Source: Granulicella sapmiensis (GTDB lineage Bacteria; Acidobacteriota; Terriglobia; Terriglobales; Acidobacteriaceae). From it: a stretch of DNA of 64,000 nt. The notes under the pieces are model-generated. The model was not told where the DNA came from, ran no database searches, and saw only the letters and a list, made by a program, of their open reading frames with translations. The position numbers and the translations under genes were made by a program. The stretch is from assembly GCA_026225395.1 (NCBI GenBank), contig JAMFSR010000041.1, positions 41,352 through 105,351 of the forward strand, written 5' to 3'. Below are positions 44,024-54,508 of the stretch, piece by piece. Numbering within the stretch: position 1 is the first letter of the stretch; each line of letters starts with the position of its first letter.

Positions 44024-47000
44024 ATGTACTTGAGACTTTCGAATAATGGAAGCTTCTTTGGACAGGCGAAGGGGAATGTACAAATTTTCCCAAGCATGTT
44101 CCTGATTTTTATTGCAGCAGTGCTGGCTATCGCTTTGCCGCAGCGAGTAACGGCGCAGGTGGATACGGGCGGAATCCTGGGGCAGGTGTCGGATGCTGCC
44201 GGAGCGCGGGTTCCAGGAGCGCAGGTTACCGTGAAGGAAGAAGCCACGGGCATTACGCATAGCGTGAAGGCCGATGCGGATGGAAGCTACTCGCTGAGTC
44301 CGCTGAAGTTGGGGTTCTATACGCTGACGGTTGGCAAGCCGGGCTTCAAAGAAAGCGTGCAGCAGCACATTGAGGTGACGATTCAATCGCGGCTGGAAGT
44401 AAACCCGACACTGCAGATTGGCGCGGTGACCGATAGCGTGCAGGTGACGACAGGTACGTCGGTGCTGGAGACGCAGAGCTCATCCGTGCAGCAGCTTGTG
44501 GATACGCGCGCGATCAACGATCTGCCGTTGAACAGGCGCAATGCGGCGTTCCTGGCACAGCTTTCGCCGGGTGTGACGATTGCGCAGAACGATGCACGCG
44601 GGTTGCAGGCGAGTGGATCGTTTACGGCCAATGGCCTTTCGCGCACGGAGAACAACTACATGCTGGACGGCATGGATAACAACTCGCAGATTGCCGACCT
44701 GGTGAGCCAGACGCAGTATGTGCTGCTTCCGCCGCCGGATGCGTTGCGTGAGTTTACGGTGCAGACGAACAACTACTCGGCTGAGTTTGGACATGCGGCG
44801 GGCGCGGTGCTGAATATGTCGACGAAGTCGGGAGCGAACGCGTACCACGGAGACATCTGGGAGTTTGTGCGGAACGACAAGTTCGATGCAGCCGACTTCT
44901 TTGTTTTGCCGACGCAGCATAAGCCGGAGTTTCGCTTCAACCAGTTTGGTGCAACGTTTGGCGGGCCGTTGATCATTCCGCATGTTTATAACGGGCATGA
45001 CCGCACGTTCTTCTTTGTGGACTATCAAGGAGAGCGGCAGGTACAGGGGACTACGTTTACCGATACCGTGCCGACGGCGGCTGAGCAGAACAGCGGGTTT
45101 ACGAACCTGAGCGATTTGATCGGCGGGCAGACAGGAACGACTTCCGATTTGCTGGGACGAACGTTTGCCAAGGGAACGGTGATGGATCCGCGGACGACGC
45201 GTGCGATCACCAAGGGCGTGATCGATCCGGTGACGAACCTTGCGGCAACGACAACGGGTTATGTGCGAGATCCGTTCTATTCGGGGTCGCTGACGAACAT
45301 GACAAACTTTACGACGGCGCTGGCGGAGTCGCAGTTGAACCAGCTGCCGGCGGCGCGGCTGAACTCGGTTGCGCTGGGTTTGCTGAAGCTGTACCCGTTG
45401 CCGAATGGAACGGGGATTACGAGCAACTATACGGTGAACCCGAACACGATCACGAACATCGACAGCATGGATGCACGGGTAGATCAGCAGATTGGCGCGC
45501 GGGACTCCGTGTTCTTCCGCTATAGCTTTTTATATGAGACGCAGCTGGCGACGCCGCCCTTTCCAGGGGTTGCCGATGGTGGGCCATCGCGGCCAGGCAG
45601 TGGCACAACCGAGGCGCAGAATGGCGCTTTGAGCTGGACGCATATTCTTACGTCGCACCTGGTGAATGAGGCACGCATTGGATACAGCCGCGTGTATGAC
45701 AAGCGCTTTCAGTTCGATGCGAATGTGATGGGGATTCCGGCGCAGTATGGCATTCCGGGGATACCACAGATTCCTGAGAACGGCGGTCTGCCGTTGTTTA
45801 CGTTCAACAATCTCTCCAGCCTTGGCGCGAATACAACTCTGCCAAGCGATAAAGCCAGCGATGTGCTGCAGGCGACCGAGAATTTGACGATCGATCATGG
45901 TCATCACCAGATTCGTGCGGGATTTGAGTTCCAGCACATTGCGTTTCCGTTGTTGACGCCTACGCAGCCTCGCGGCAACTTTACTGCCAACGGGATTTAC
46001 ACCTCTGTGCTGAACAGCACGGATGGTTCGACGGACAGGGCGCAGTTCATCATTACGCCGCAGGTTTCGCCCTATGCGCCGCAGCAGAATTATCTTGGTG
46101 GAGCGAACTCCGTTGCAGCCACGAGCTTTCCGCCGGCGTTTTATCCGGTCCGCAACTACTACGGAGCCTATGTGCAGGATGCGTGGCGTGCGACGGACAA
46201 GCTGACGGTGAACCTTGGCTTGCGGTATGAGTTCATCGGCGATCCGGCGGAGAAGACGGGGCGGCTGGCGAACTTTGTATCCGCGTATACGGGAGACAGC
46301 ACCGATGGAGCGTCGCACTATTACATTCCACAACAGGATGTAGCTTCGCTGACTGCGCCTTTCCTGAACCTGCTTTCGACCAATGGCGTGGTGTTGACCC
46401 CGACTACCGATAACGCAATCGGCGAAGCGCAGCGGACGAACTTTGCGCCACGGCTGGGGTTTGCGCTGCAGCCTTACTCGAAGATTTCGATCCGCGGCGG
46501 CTATGGTTTGTTCTATCAAGGCAATGAGAACCATGGGCTTTCTATTTCGCCGTACATCAACTTCCCTTTCCAGGTTTCGACCAGCTTCGCGGACCAGAGT
46601 GCGCAGGAAGCGATCATCGCGAATACGGTTACGAATACGACGCCTGAGGGAACGGTTGGACCGATCCAAGATGGGTTAGCGAATGTTTCGTTGACGCCCT
46701 CCGCAGTTTCGGTGAGTGCGCTGGCGTTCCAGGGCGAGCCTCGGCATCCGAAGACGACTTACAGCCAGGCGTATAACCTGCAGGTGCAGTACCAGGTTGG
46801 ATCGCGGACAATTTTGTTTGCGGGGTATGTGGGCGATAACTCGCGGCATGTGGAGTCATCGATCGGCGTGAATACAACGAACCAGATAGCGCTCCCAAGT
46901 GTAGCGGTTTCCAGCATTGCCTTCTTTAAGACGATGGCGACGGGCGGTAACTACGTTTCGCGCGATGCGCAGAGCAACTACAACTCGGTGCAGTTCGGCG

Positions 47001-47728
47001 GGGAGCGGCGGTTCCAGAACGGCTTCTCGTTCCTGGCGAATATGTCCTACGGCAAGTGCCTTGGAGACAGTCGCGACCTGCTGGACAACAACATCGGTGG
47101 TTACCGTGCGCCGTATGTCGCGGGCGTGGGCATTGGAGCGGATACGACGCTTTGCACGATCGATGTGCGGAGGATTGTGCATACCAGCGGAACGTATGAA
47201 CTGCCGTTCGGCAAGGACCACATGTTCCTGCATGAGGGCGGTGTGCTGGCGTATGTTGCCGGTGGATGGTCGACGAACTGGATCTTTACGGCGCAGGATG
47301 GACAGCCGTTCAACGTGGCGTGCTCTTCGACGACGGCTTCAGGACTTGGCTGCAATGCGCTGAAGGTGCCGGGTGTGAATCCCTATGGCGGAGTGCATAA
47401 CCAGAACCAGTATCTGAATCCGGCGGCCTTTACGAATCCGGCGGCTTCAACTTACGGCACGATTGCGGCGCTCGGAGGAACGGGAGCTCAGGTGACGGGA
47501 CCGCCGTTCCGGCGGCTGGATCTTTCTCTGTTCCGCCGCTTCCCTTTCGTTCGCGAGACGTACTTCGAGTTTCGCGGTGAGGTGTTCAACATTACCAATA
47601 CGCCTAACTTCGGGCAGCCGGGTCAGTTGAACTTTACGACGACGAACACGTTCTCGAAGATCACGACGACGCGCGATAGCCCAAATGATCCGCGAGAGAT
47701 TCAGCTGAGCGGAAAGTTCTACTTCTAA
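44024..47728 (+). CDS. Oar-like TonB-dependent outer-membrane receptor
   Basis: The 1234-residue protein has a long signal region (about residues 25-45, MFLIFIAAVLAIALPQRVTA). A carboxypeptidase-regulatory domain follows (ILGQVSDAAGARVPGAQVTV; GSYSLSPLKLGFYTLTVG), then a plug (NYMLDGMDNNSQIADL; REFTVQTNNYSAEFGHAAG) and a barrel ending GKFYF. The ATG at 44024 has GAGGAG seven bases before it. It is followed by a strong terminator and then a GH36 enzyme, so it may take up galactose-rich oligosaccharides. It is a distant paralogue of the receptor at 2.0 kb but with the opposite base bias (G-rich rather than C-rich). Confidence 0.9.
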   Translation: MYLRLSNNGSFFGQAKGNVQIFPSMFLIFIAAVLAIALPQRVTAQVDTGGILGQVSDAAGARVPGAQVTVKEEATGITHSVKADADGSYSLSPLKLGFYTLTVGKPGFKESVQQHIEVTIQSRLEVNPTLQIGAVTDSVQVTTGTSVLETQSSSVQQLVDTRAINDLPLNRRNAAFLAQLSPGVTIAQNDARGLQASGSFTANGLSRTENNYMLDGMDNNSQIADLVSQTQYVLLPPPDALREFTVQTNNYSAEFGHAAGAVLNMSTKSGANAYHGDIWEFVRNDKFDAADFFVLPTQHKPEFRFNQFGATFGGPLIIPHVYNGHDRTFFFVDYQGERQVQGTTFTDTVPTAAEQNSGFTNLSDLIGGQTGTTSDLLGRTFAKGTVMDPRTTRAITKGVIDPVTNLAATTTGYVRDPFYSGSLTNMTNFTTALAESQLNQLPAARLNSVALGLLKLYPLPNGTGITSNYTVNPNTITNIDSMDARVDQQIGARDSVFFRYSFLYETQLATPPFPGVADGGPSRPGSGTTEAQNGALSWTHILTSHLVNEARIGYSRVYDKRFQFDANVMGIPAQYGIPGIPQIPENGGLPLFTFNNLSSLGANTTLPSDKASDVLQATENLTIDHGHHQIRAGFEFQHIAFPLLTPTQPRGNFTANGIYTSVLNSTDGSTDRAQFIITPQVSPYAPQQNYLGGANSVAATSFPPAFYPVRNYYGAYVQDAWRATDKLTVNLGLRYEFIGDPAEKTGRLANFVSAYTGDSTDGASHYYIPQQDVASLTAPFLNLLSTNGVVLTPTTDNAIGEAQRTNFAPRLGFALQPYSKISIRGGYGLFYQGNENHGLSISPYINFPFQVSTSFADQSAQEAIIANTVTNTTPEGTVGPIQDGLANVSLTPSAVSVSALAFQGEPRHPKTTYSQAYNLQVQYQVGSRTILFAGYVGDNSRHVESSIGVNTTNQIALPSVAVSSIAFFKTMATGGNYVSRDAQSNYNSVQFGGERRFQNGFSFLANMSYGKCLGDSRDLLDNNIGGYRAPYVAGVGIGADTTLCTIDVRRIVHTSGTYELPFGKDHMFLHEGGVLAYVAGGWSTNWIFTAQDGQPFNVACSSTTASGLGCNALKVPGVNPYGGVHNQNQYLNPAAFTNPAASTYGTIAALGGTGAQVTGPPFRRLDLSLFRRFPFVRETYFEFRGEVFNITNTPNFGQPGQLNFTTTNTFSKITTTRDSPNDPREIQLSGKFYF

Positions 47729-47748
47729 ACGCTTCCGTAACTAAAACA

Positions 47749-47783
47749 AAACGCGCAGCGGCAGACCTTGCCGCTGCGCGTTT
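47749..47783 (+). terminator. Strong terminator after the TonB receptor
   Basis: AAACGCGCAGCGGCA (47749-47763) pairs over 15 perfect bases with TGCCGCTGCGCGTTT (47769-47783), loop GACCT. The arms begin with A and end with T runs, so it may work in both directions. Confidence 0.9.
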
Positions 47784-47835
47784 GTTCTGCGATGGTTATC
47801 GTGTTCGATTTTGCCTATTTTGGAGAGATTCATTT

Positions 47836-50070
47836 ATGACGTCCGGCCTTCCCCGCTTTTTTGGAGTTTCTGCCTTTGCCATTGGTTTGTTGCTTGCGCT
47901 GCCATCGACGGCTGCGCCGATCCAGAATGCCAGCTATAACGAGGCGGCGAAGACGTTTCGTCTGGATGGTGGAAACGTTTCGTACATCTTTGGCGTGAAC
48001 GAACGCGGGGAGCTGCAGGCGATCTACTGGGGCGGACGGCTGCAACCAGGCGATGCCGTGGGAGCGGTGAAATCGGTTGCCGGACGGACGTCGTTTGAGT
48101 CGAGCCGCAGCGAGACACCGCAGGAGTTTGCGGGATGGGGCCAGGGGTTGCAGTGGGAACCGGCGCTGAAGGTTACGTTTGCGGATGGCAATCGCGACCT
48201 GGTATTGCATTACGTTTCGCACAAGCTGACAGCTAGTGGCGTGGACGTGGTGCTTCGCGATATCTCGCTGGATGTGCGCGTGACGCTGCATTACAACATC
48301 GACGCGGAGACGGGAATCGTTGCCCGGTCCGCGGATGTTGTGAATGGAACGAATGCGAAGCTGCTGGTGGAGCAGGAAGCCGCGGCTACGTGGAGTCTGC
48401 CACATGAGACCGACTACGTACTGCACTACCTAACCGGCCGGTGGTCGGCGGAGTGGCAGATGCAGACGCGGCCCGTGACGGTGGGTGCGACGGTGCTTGA
48501 GAGCCGCGTTGGATCGACGTCGCATGCGGAGAATCCGTGGTTTTCGATTGGACGCAATGCGCAGGTGAATGAAACGAGCGGCGACGTGTGGTTTGGAGAG
48601 CTGGGGTGGAGCGGGTCGTGGCGGATTACCGTTGAGCAGGACACGCTGCAGCAGGTGCGGATTACAGGAGGGTATAACCCTTTCGACTTTGGCTATACGC
48701 TGGCGCCGGGTGAAACGCTGAGTTCACCGATCTTTTATGCGGGGCATACGGATGCGGGGTATGGTGAGGCTTCGCGGCTGCTGCACCGGTTTCAGCTGGC
48801 ACATATTTTGCCGGGAACGCCGCATCCTCAGGTAAGGCCGGTACTTTATAACTCGTGGGAAGCCACTGAATTCAATGTGACAGAAGAAGGGCAGACAGCG
48901 CTGGCGGAGAAAGCAGCTTCGATTGGCGCGGAGCGCTTTGTGATGGACGATGGATGGTTTGGGCAGCGCGTGAATGACCATGCCGGCCTGGGCGACTGGT
49001 ATGTGAACAAACAGAAGTTTCCGAATGGGTTGAGGCCGCTGATCGATAAGGTGCATGGGCTGGGGATGGATTTCGGGCTTTGGGTGGAGCCGGAGATGGT
49101 GAATCCGAACAGCGATTTGTATCGCGCGCATCCTGACTGGATATTGCACTTCAACGATCGGCCACGTACCGAAGGACGCAACCAATTGGTGCTGAATCTC
49201 GCCGTGCCGGAGGTTCGAGCTTATGTGTTTCACTTCCTCGACGAGCTGCTGACCGATAATGAAATCGCTTTTCTGAAGTGGGACTACAACCGGCCGTGGA
49301 CGGAGCCGGGATGGACGCAGGTGGATGCGGACCAGCAGAAGAAGGTTTATGTGGCGGCCGTCGATAACTTCTACTCGATCCTGAAGGAGCTGCGTGCAAA
49401 GCATCCGAAGGTGGAGATTGAATCGTGTTCGAGCGGCGGAGGGCGCGTGGACCTTGGTGTGCTGCGCTACACGGAAGAGGTCTGGCCTTCGGACAACACG
49501 GATGCGTTCGACCGGCTGGCGATACAGGACGGATTTTCAAACGCCTATACACCCGGCGTGATGATGGCCTGGGTGACGGATGTGCGGAACAATGCGGACA
49601 GCCGCAATGTGTCACTGCCGTACCGCTTTCTTGTAGCAATGCAGGGTGGGCTTGGAATTGGCAATAATTTGAACAAGTGGTCGCCGGAAGACTTTGCTAC
49701 GGCGAAAGGCATGATTGCGGCTTACAAGGGGATACGCGAAACGGTACAGCATGGGTCCTTGTATCGATTGATTTCGGCGCAGAACAATAGCCCGTATTCA
49801 GCTACGGAGAGTGTTTCAAACGACCGCAAACAGGCGGTGCTGTTTGCGTATCTGCATTCAAGCCAGGATGGGTACCCGTATCCGCGGCTGTTTCTGCAAG
49901 GGCTGGACCCGAAGGCGGTTTATAGCGTGCGAAGCATTTATGGAAAGATGTCGCCGGACACGCTGACGACTGCGAGTGGAGATTACTGGATGCATCACGG
50001 AGTGGATGTAGGGATGCGTGGAGACTTTCAGGCTGCAGGATTTGTCTTTGAACGAACGAAGGAGCAGTAG
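47836..50070 (+). CDS. GH36 alpha-galactosidase, secreted
   Basis: From ATG 47836 (GGAGAG upstream) the product is 744 residues with a signal peptide (FFGVSAFAIGLLLALPSTAA). The GH36 layout is an N-terminal beta-supersandwich, a TIM barrel and a C-terminal beta domain. The nucleophile Asp483 is in FLKWDYNRPW and the acid/base Asp553 in WPSDNTDAFDR; ERFVMDDGWFGQR and SCSSGGGRVDLG are further family blocks. It releases alpha-linked galactose from galacto-oligosaccharides or galactomannan in the periplasm. It is paired with a TonB receptor upstream. Confidence 0.93.
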   Translation: MTSGLPRFFGVSAFAIGLLLALPSTAAPIQNASYNEAAKTFRLDGGNVSYIFGVNERGELQAIYWGGRLQPGDAVGAVKSVAGRTSFESSRSETPQEFAGWGQGLQWEPALKVTFADGNRDLVLHYVSHKLTASGVDVVLRDISLDVRVTLHYNIDAETGIVARSADVVNGTNAKLLVEQEAAATWSLPHETDYVLHYLTGRWSAEWQMQTRPVTVGATVLESRVGSTSHAENPWFSIGRNAQVNETSGDVWFGELGWSGSWRITVEQDTLQQVRITGGYNPFDFGYTLAPGETLSSPIFYAGHTDAGYGEASRLLHRFQLAHILPGTPHPQVRPVLYNSWEATEFNVTEEGQTALAEKAASIGAERFVMDDGWFGQRVNDHAGLGDWYVNKQKFPNGLRPLIDKVHGLGMDFGLWVEPEMVNPNSDLYRAHPDWILHFNDRPRTEGRNQLVLNLAVPEVRAYVFHFLDELLTDNEIAFLKWDYNRPWTEPGWTQVDADQQKKVYVAAVDNFYSILKELRAKHPKVEIESCSSGGGRVDLGVLRYTEEVWPSDNTDAFDRLAIQDGFSNAYTPGVMMAWVTDVRNNADSRNVSLPYRFLVAMQGGLGIGNNLNKWSPEDFATAKGMIAAYKGIRETVQHGSLYRLISAQNNSPYSATESVSNDRKQAVLFAYLHSSQDGYPYPRLFLQGLDPKAVYSVRSIYGKMSPDTLTTASGDYWMHHGVDVGMRGDFQAAGFVFERTKEQ

Positions 50071-50114
50071 AACGGTTACGCACTGCCAGTGCATCTGAAG
50101 ACGAAGCAGCGAGT

Positions 50115-50375
50115 GACCCGTTGAGGATCGATACACCGCGTCCCGTGCTTTCATGGCAGAGCGATGCAACCGCGCGAGGACGGAAGCAGTCTGCTTACGA
50201 AATTCTTGTGGCGAGCGCGCCGGGAGAGCTGCGACGCGGCCACGTCGAGGTTTGGGACGCCGGCAAACGGGTCTTCTCCGACTTAGAAAGAACCTCGAAG
50301 AAGACCCCATATGCGTCGAGTCTCCGCGCGTTTCCGGCCACCACTTTGCAAGGAACTTCTAAGACAGGACACTAG
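50115..50375 (+). pseudogene. N-terminal remnant of a GH78 alpha-L-rhamnosidase
   Basis: The frame DPLRIDTPRPVLSWQ, then GRKQSAYEILVASA, then VEVWDAGKRVFSD is the characteristic first domain of GH78 rhamnosidases (relatives read IDTPRPRLSW, QTAYQ.LVAS, WDSGKV.S). Homology stops near 50283, after about 56 residues. The rest (TSKKTPYASSLRAFPATT) is unrelated, and a convergent lipoprotein gene begins immediately. There is no signal peptide. The remaining roughly 700 residues are missing, so the gene was cut by a deletion or by arrival of the segment to the right. Confidence 0.75.
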
Positions 50376-51805
50376 AACAGGGCGACGCCAGTGCCTCCGC
50401 TGCTGCCAGTTAAGGTCGGCAATGTAAAGACCTTTACGTTGTTGACCAACAACCCTTGCGACGTGGCACTCGCCCAGACACCACCGGTGCTGGTCGAACT
50501 CAAAGTTGTGATGGTGAAAGCGCCAGATCCTACGCTGCCACAGTTGAAAGTAAGCACCCTGGAGGAGTACGAGGCCGGAGAGCAACCTGGCTGGTTGAAC
50601 TGGTAATTTGCAGGGTTCAATACGGAGTGGGCATCCGTAGAGTTAGTGGCAACCATATCGTCACTGAAAGTCATTGTGAGGCTCTGGATGCTCCAGGCGT
50701 TGCCAGTATTCTGGGCCACCAGTTCGTACCCAATAATTGTCGGGTTGGTGGCGATGGGGATAGCCGGCGGTGAATAGGTTGAGGGAGTAGAGGCGACAGT
50801 GATGCTGGCCGCAACCGTACCAGCTACCGAAGTAACGGTGTTGGTGATGAGTTGTACCCTACCTGACAACACCACCTGTTCTGTAACGGCGGGGGATGTA
50901 AGTACAGCTACTGCTGTAGTTTGAACATTACCCGGCGTTACGTTCTGCAGAGCGGCATTGTTGGTTGCAATGCCCACCACATTGGCTGCGGTCGCAACCG
51001 AGTTGTTGGCAATCGTTGCGGCAATCGTACTGGGATTTGCCACAGTAATGTTGGGGTTGTTGGTTGCTATCGTGCTAATAGCGGCGGTCAGAGCGGTCTG
51101 TAGACTGGCCGCCAAAGTCGCGGTATTCGACAGAGAACCCGCTGGAAGAGTAGAGAATTGACCGGCCATCTGGCTGTAGAGGGTCAAGTTGATATCATCC
51201 AGCTGCTGTGGGGTCAGGGTAGCATTGCTCTTGGTTGCCGCGTCCTGAATCGCCACATCGAAAGCGGTAACAGCTGTCGTGATCGAAGTAAGGAATACCA
51301 TCGACGCCGGAGTCAAAGCTCCCGTGGCGGTGATGTCGGCGCCAAAGGTCTCCCCAGCAGGAAGAAGCGCGTTGAGGTTGGCTTCGAGCTGGCCATTTGG
51401 ATCATTTGTATCCAACTCGGCCAATGTTGTCAGCGGCGAGACGCACTGTGCGCCTCCAGGGGCAATCAGTGTGGTGGCTTTCTCGCCGGTGATGGAGTCA
51501 GTCCCCCCCTGGGAGAGAATCGCATACTTGTAACCTGGCGTTACCGGAATGGTGTATCCACCGGCAGAACTTGTCGTGGTCTCGGTCGCGGACTCATTGG
51601 GGCTGGTTCCCGTGTCAATGATAAATTGGGTACCGGCGGAGAGGGCGTCGGCCCAAACGGTGGCGCCGCTGACTGCTCCCTGAACAACCTTGCCAGCTGG
51701 CCCTGGCGAAGTTGCCGTTGGCACACCCGAACTGAGGCAGCCGGCCAGGGGACCAAACAGCAGCGCTAAGAGAGAGATAGAGAGAGCGTTTTTGCGAATT
51801 TGCAC
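50372..51805 (-). CDS. Large lipoprotein of unknown function
   Basis: The 477-residue protein starts at GTG 51805, with AAAGGAGG just upstream. The lipobox is LLFGPLAGC. A beta domain follows (residues about 35-120: VVQGAVSGATVWADALSAGT; GGYTIPVTPGYKYAILSQGG; LIAPGGAQCVSPLTTLAE). A long Ala/Thr/Asn-rich helical region comes next (120-330), then a C-terminal beta-sandwich (MTFSDDMVATNSTDAHSVLN...SRVLTFNCG) like bacterial Ig-type or invasin folds. TATAAT on the minus strand at 51989-51994 may be its -10. It is divergent from the YjbH gene. No function is recognised. Confidence 0.7.
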   Translation of the reverse strand: MQIRKNALSISLLALLFGPLAGCLSSGVPTATSPGPAGKVVQGAVSGATVWADALSAGTQFIIDTGTSPNESATETTTSSAGGYTIPVTPGYKYAILSQGGTDSITGEKATTLIAPGGAQCVSPLTTLAELDTNDPNGQLEANLNALLPAGETFGADITATGALTPASMVFLTSITTAVTAFDVAIQDAATKSNATLTPQQLDDINLTLYSQMAGQFSTLPAGSLSNTATLAASLQTALTAAISTIATNNPNITVANPSTIAATIANNSVATAANVVGIATNNAALQNVTPGNVQTTAVAVLTSPAVTEQVVLSGRVQLITNTVTSVAGTVAASITVASTPSTYSPPAIPIATNPTIIGYELVAQNTGNAWSIQSLTMTFSDDMVATNSTDAHSVLNPANYQFNQPGCSPASYSSRVLTFNCGSVGSGAFTITTLSSTSTGGVWASATSQGLLVNNVKVFTLPTLTGSSGGTGVALF

Positions 51806-52291
51806 CGTGACCTCCTTTAAGTTGTATGCGGATGCCGAGGAGCGTAAAACCCCAAGTGAATAGAACCGGCGGAGAATTCGACTACAGAATCGAAGCTTGG
51901 TTCTGAAGGTCAATCTTGGTAGATAGCTCCACGGGTTCCCCACAACTTCCTGATCGCGAATGCGCACAGAAAATTGCTATATTGCCTCATTATACCCTGC
52001 CAACCGCACATTTGGCCGCCGAACTGCTGATCTTTCATCGCAGATCGCCACTTCCGCTTCACCGGCCATGCTGAGAATCCGTTTCGGCGGGTAGGCCGAC
52101 CGACAATTTTGCAGCGAACCCATTGTGCTATCCTACCCTTGCTCCTCATACAACCTCTGGCTAACCAGCCGAACTTTAGTGGGAGTACTTCTGCGTGCTA
52201 TTCCCCTAAATTAGCTCTCCGGGGTGATTTTGCAAGGGCTTGAAGACCCGGAATTCGAAAACCGGGTAAACGACGAGGAGAGCCCGGGACG
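51806..52291. other. Divergent control region lipoprotein / YjbH
   Basis: No gene is seen in 486 bases. The region carries the minus-strand TATAAT at 51989-51994. Before the YjbH start it holds GACCCGG AATTC.. CCGGGT (about 52244-52266), a short hairpin, and GAGGAGAGCCCGGG. Base bias is weaker here than in the flanks. Confidence 0.45.
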
Positions 52292-54508
52292 ATGTATCCT
52301 CCACGTCATGAGGTGCAATTTTCCATGAAATCAAGAGTTCAGGCTGCTCTGGTGCTGCTCTGTCTCGCCAGCGGCCGTGGCCTGCATGCACAAGCCAATC
52401 AGGACTCGCTTCTTTCCTTGCAGGGATCTTCCGGCATTCTCAATACCCCCAACGGCCATGTTCAGCAAGAGGGAACCTTCGATGCCCTTTACAGCAACCA
52501 GAAGGACAACTTCCCTGGGCTCGGGACACCCAACTGGGAGGACAGCGATCTCTTCTCGGTCGGTTTGTTCAACTTTGCCGAGGTTGGCGGTCGCCTGACC
52601 AATACCTCTTCGTTTACTTCCTCGTCCGCGAACGAAAATGAGATCCGGCACCTGTCCATTAACGGGAAGCTATCCACCGACCCGCTGACCTCCCATTTCC
52701 GCTTTTCCCCAGCCCTGGCAGTGGGGATGCAGGATGTGGGGGGACAGACCCATTACTTAGCGACGAAGTATGTGGTTGGTTCGGTTGATCCTGTCGGCTG
52801 GTTGGGGCTGTCTGCCGGCTATGGCAATGGGCCGGACCGGATGAAAGGCGCATTCGGGGGCATGGAACTGAGGGCACAGGACTGGGTGACCCTGCTGGCG
52901 GAGTATGACACCCGCAAGACCAATGTGGGCGTGCGTCTGACCACGCCGGCGCTTCCCTATATCCCTGCCCGGCTGACTGCCATCTTCTCTACACCGGTCG
53001 AGCAACCGCGAGGGCTGGTAATTAGCGGGGGTTTGATCATTCCGCTTAACTTCAAAAAGTCGACCGGCCGTGGCATGAAGCCACCTTCGCAGAAGACCCT
53101 CTGGGGTGCGCTCACCGCCAGAGAAGCGCAGCCGCCGGCCCCTGCTCGGGTATCACCGCCTCCCGCGGCGGCGCCTGTTGCTGAAGCTGCTATGCCAGCC
53201 TATGCGCCAAGCGGGCAGAGTAACAATGGGGCGCCGGTTCCTGCGATGCCGGCCTACGAGCAGAGCAGCAATGTGCAGCCGGGGTTGGTGGCGCTGCGGG
53301 ACCGCCTGATCAAGGCCGGCTTTGTCAATGTGCGGGTGGGGCTACAAGGGCAGACGCTAGTGGTGGTGTATGAGAACATTCGCTACAACCACAGCGAACT
53401 TGATGCGATCGGGGTAGTTACCGGTATTGTCAGCCAGGCTGACGTAGACGGCGCCGAACAGCTCCGGCTGGTGGTAAGGCGCAGGGGGCTGGAGCTTCTG
53501 CAGATCGAAACCCCGCTTCTGCCGCTGCGCAACTGGCTGGAGGGAACGACGCCGACCCATCCGCCGGCGCTCGCTGTGTCCCAGAAGGTGGTGAGCGAAG
53601 CTGGGGTCAACTTCGTCGCTGGTAAGGATAACCCGGGGTATCTCAAGCCCTCGGTGATGGTGTATCCATCCTTGCTGACCCTGGTTGGAACCGAACATGG
53701 AGTTTTCGACTACGAGCTTTCCATCAGGCCGGAGTTACAGTTGCCGCTCTGGCGGGGGGCGAGTGGCGTGGCCCGTTGGGATCTCCCGGTGGCGTGGAGT
53801 GGCAACCTCGACAACGGACAGGTCTATGCTTCTTACCGCACCTCAGCGACGATGGATCGTCTGATGTTCTTTCAGGCAGTGACACTGGCTCCCGGCCTTG
53901 TGGCCAACCTTGGCGCAGGCAGGGTTCTAGGCACCAACAACGGCGTACTCAATGAGCTGAACTGGATCCCTGGGGATGGTATGAGCCGCTTCAAAGTTAC
54001 CCAGTCGTGGGGACGTGACAGCGGCACGAATCGCAATGTCCTACTCGGGTCCTACCGTCTGTTGCTCGCCCGTCATGATCTGGCCTTTGAGGCTACAGGG
54101 GGGCGTTTCTACGAACAGGATACAGGCTCGATGGTGAGTATGCAGCGGTTCTTCGGTGATACATCGGTGTCCCTGTATTTCAAAGACACGGTAACGCCGA
54201 ATGATTCAAAACGCTGGCTACAGGCGGGTATTCAATTTGAGTTCCCGCTAACACCACGCCGTGATATGAAGGCACGGCCGGTACAGATACGTGGCAACTC
54301 GGACTGGATTTATGCCCAGGAGACGGGTATTGCTTCTTCTACAGCTCAAACCGCCAACTACATCGAGCCGGATCTCGCGGTCGTACCAAACCCGACCCAG
54401 GCCCTTTCCACGTACTTCTATGACCGGGAGCGCCTCAACGCGGATTACATACTCTCCCACACGGAGCGGATCAGGGAGGCGTGGCGGGTTTTTCGCGATC
54501 ACCTGTAA
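52292..54508 (+). CDS. YjbH-domain outer-membrane protein
   Basis: The 738-residue protein (or 727 from ATG 52325, MKSRVQAALVLLCLASGRGL, a signal peptide) matches the YjbH family, a predicted outer-membrane barrel linked to exopolysaccharide production in enterobacteria. Blocks are SLQGSSGILNTPNGHVQQEG, then barrel strands and FYEQDTGSMVSMQRFFGDTS. YILSHTERIREAWRVFRDHL ends the protein. A Pro/Ala-rich linker of about 45 residues (roughly 285-330) splits the protein, unlike standard YjbH. Other yjbEFG partners are absent; the divergent lipoprotein may be its partner. Confidence 0.78.
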   Translation: MYPPRHEVQFSMKSRVQAALVLLCLASGRGLHAQANQDSLLSLQGSSGILNTPNGHVQQEGTFDALYSNQKDNFPGLGTPNWEDSDLFSVGLFNFAEVGGRLTNTSSFTSSSANENEIRHLSINGKLSTDPLTSHFRFSPALAVGMQDVGGQTHYLATKYVVGSVDPVGWLGLSAGYGNGPDRMKGAFGGMELRAQDWVTLLAEYDTRKTNVGVRLTTPALPYIPARLTAIFSTPVEQPRGLVISGGLIIPLNFKKSTGRGMKPPSQKTLWGALTAREAQPPAPARVSPPPAAAPVAEAAMPAYAPSGQSNNGAPVPAMPAYEQSSNVQPGLVALRDRLIKAGFVNVRVGLQGQTLVVVYENIRYNHSELDAIGVVTGIVSQADVDGAEQLRLVVRRRGLELLQIETPLLPLRNWLEGTTPTHPPALAVSQKVVSEAGVNFVAGKDNPGYLKPSVMVYPSLLTLVGTEHGVFDYELSIRPELQLPLWRGASGVARWDLPVAWSGNLDNGQVYASYRTSATMDRLMFFQAVTLAPGLVANLGAGRVLGTNNGVLNELNWIPGDGMSRFKVTQSWGRDSGTNRNVLLGSYRLLLARHDLAFEATGGRFYEQDTGSMVSMQRFFGDTSVSLYFKDTVTPNDSKRWLQAGIQFEFPLTPRRDMKARPVQIRGNSDWIYAQETGIASSTAQTANYIEPDLAVVPNPTQALSTYFYDRERLNADYILSHTERIREAWRVFRDHL

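Noticed and set aside
51806..52291. Cyclic-di-GMP or other riboswitch before YjbH
   Set aside because: None of the conserved GEMM core segments is present; only a short GC hairpin is seen.
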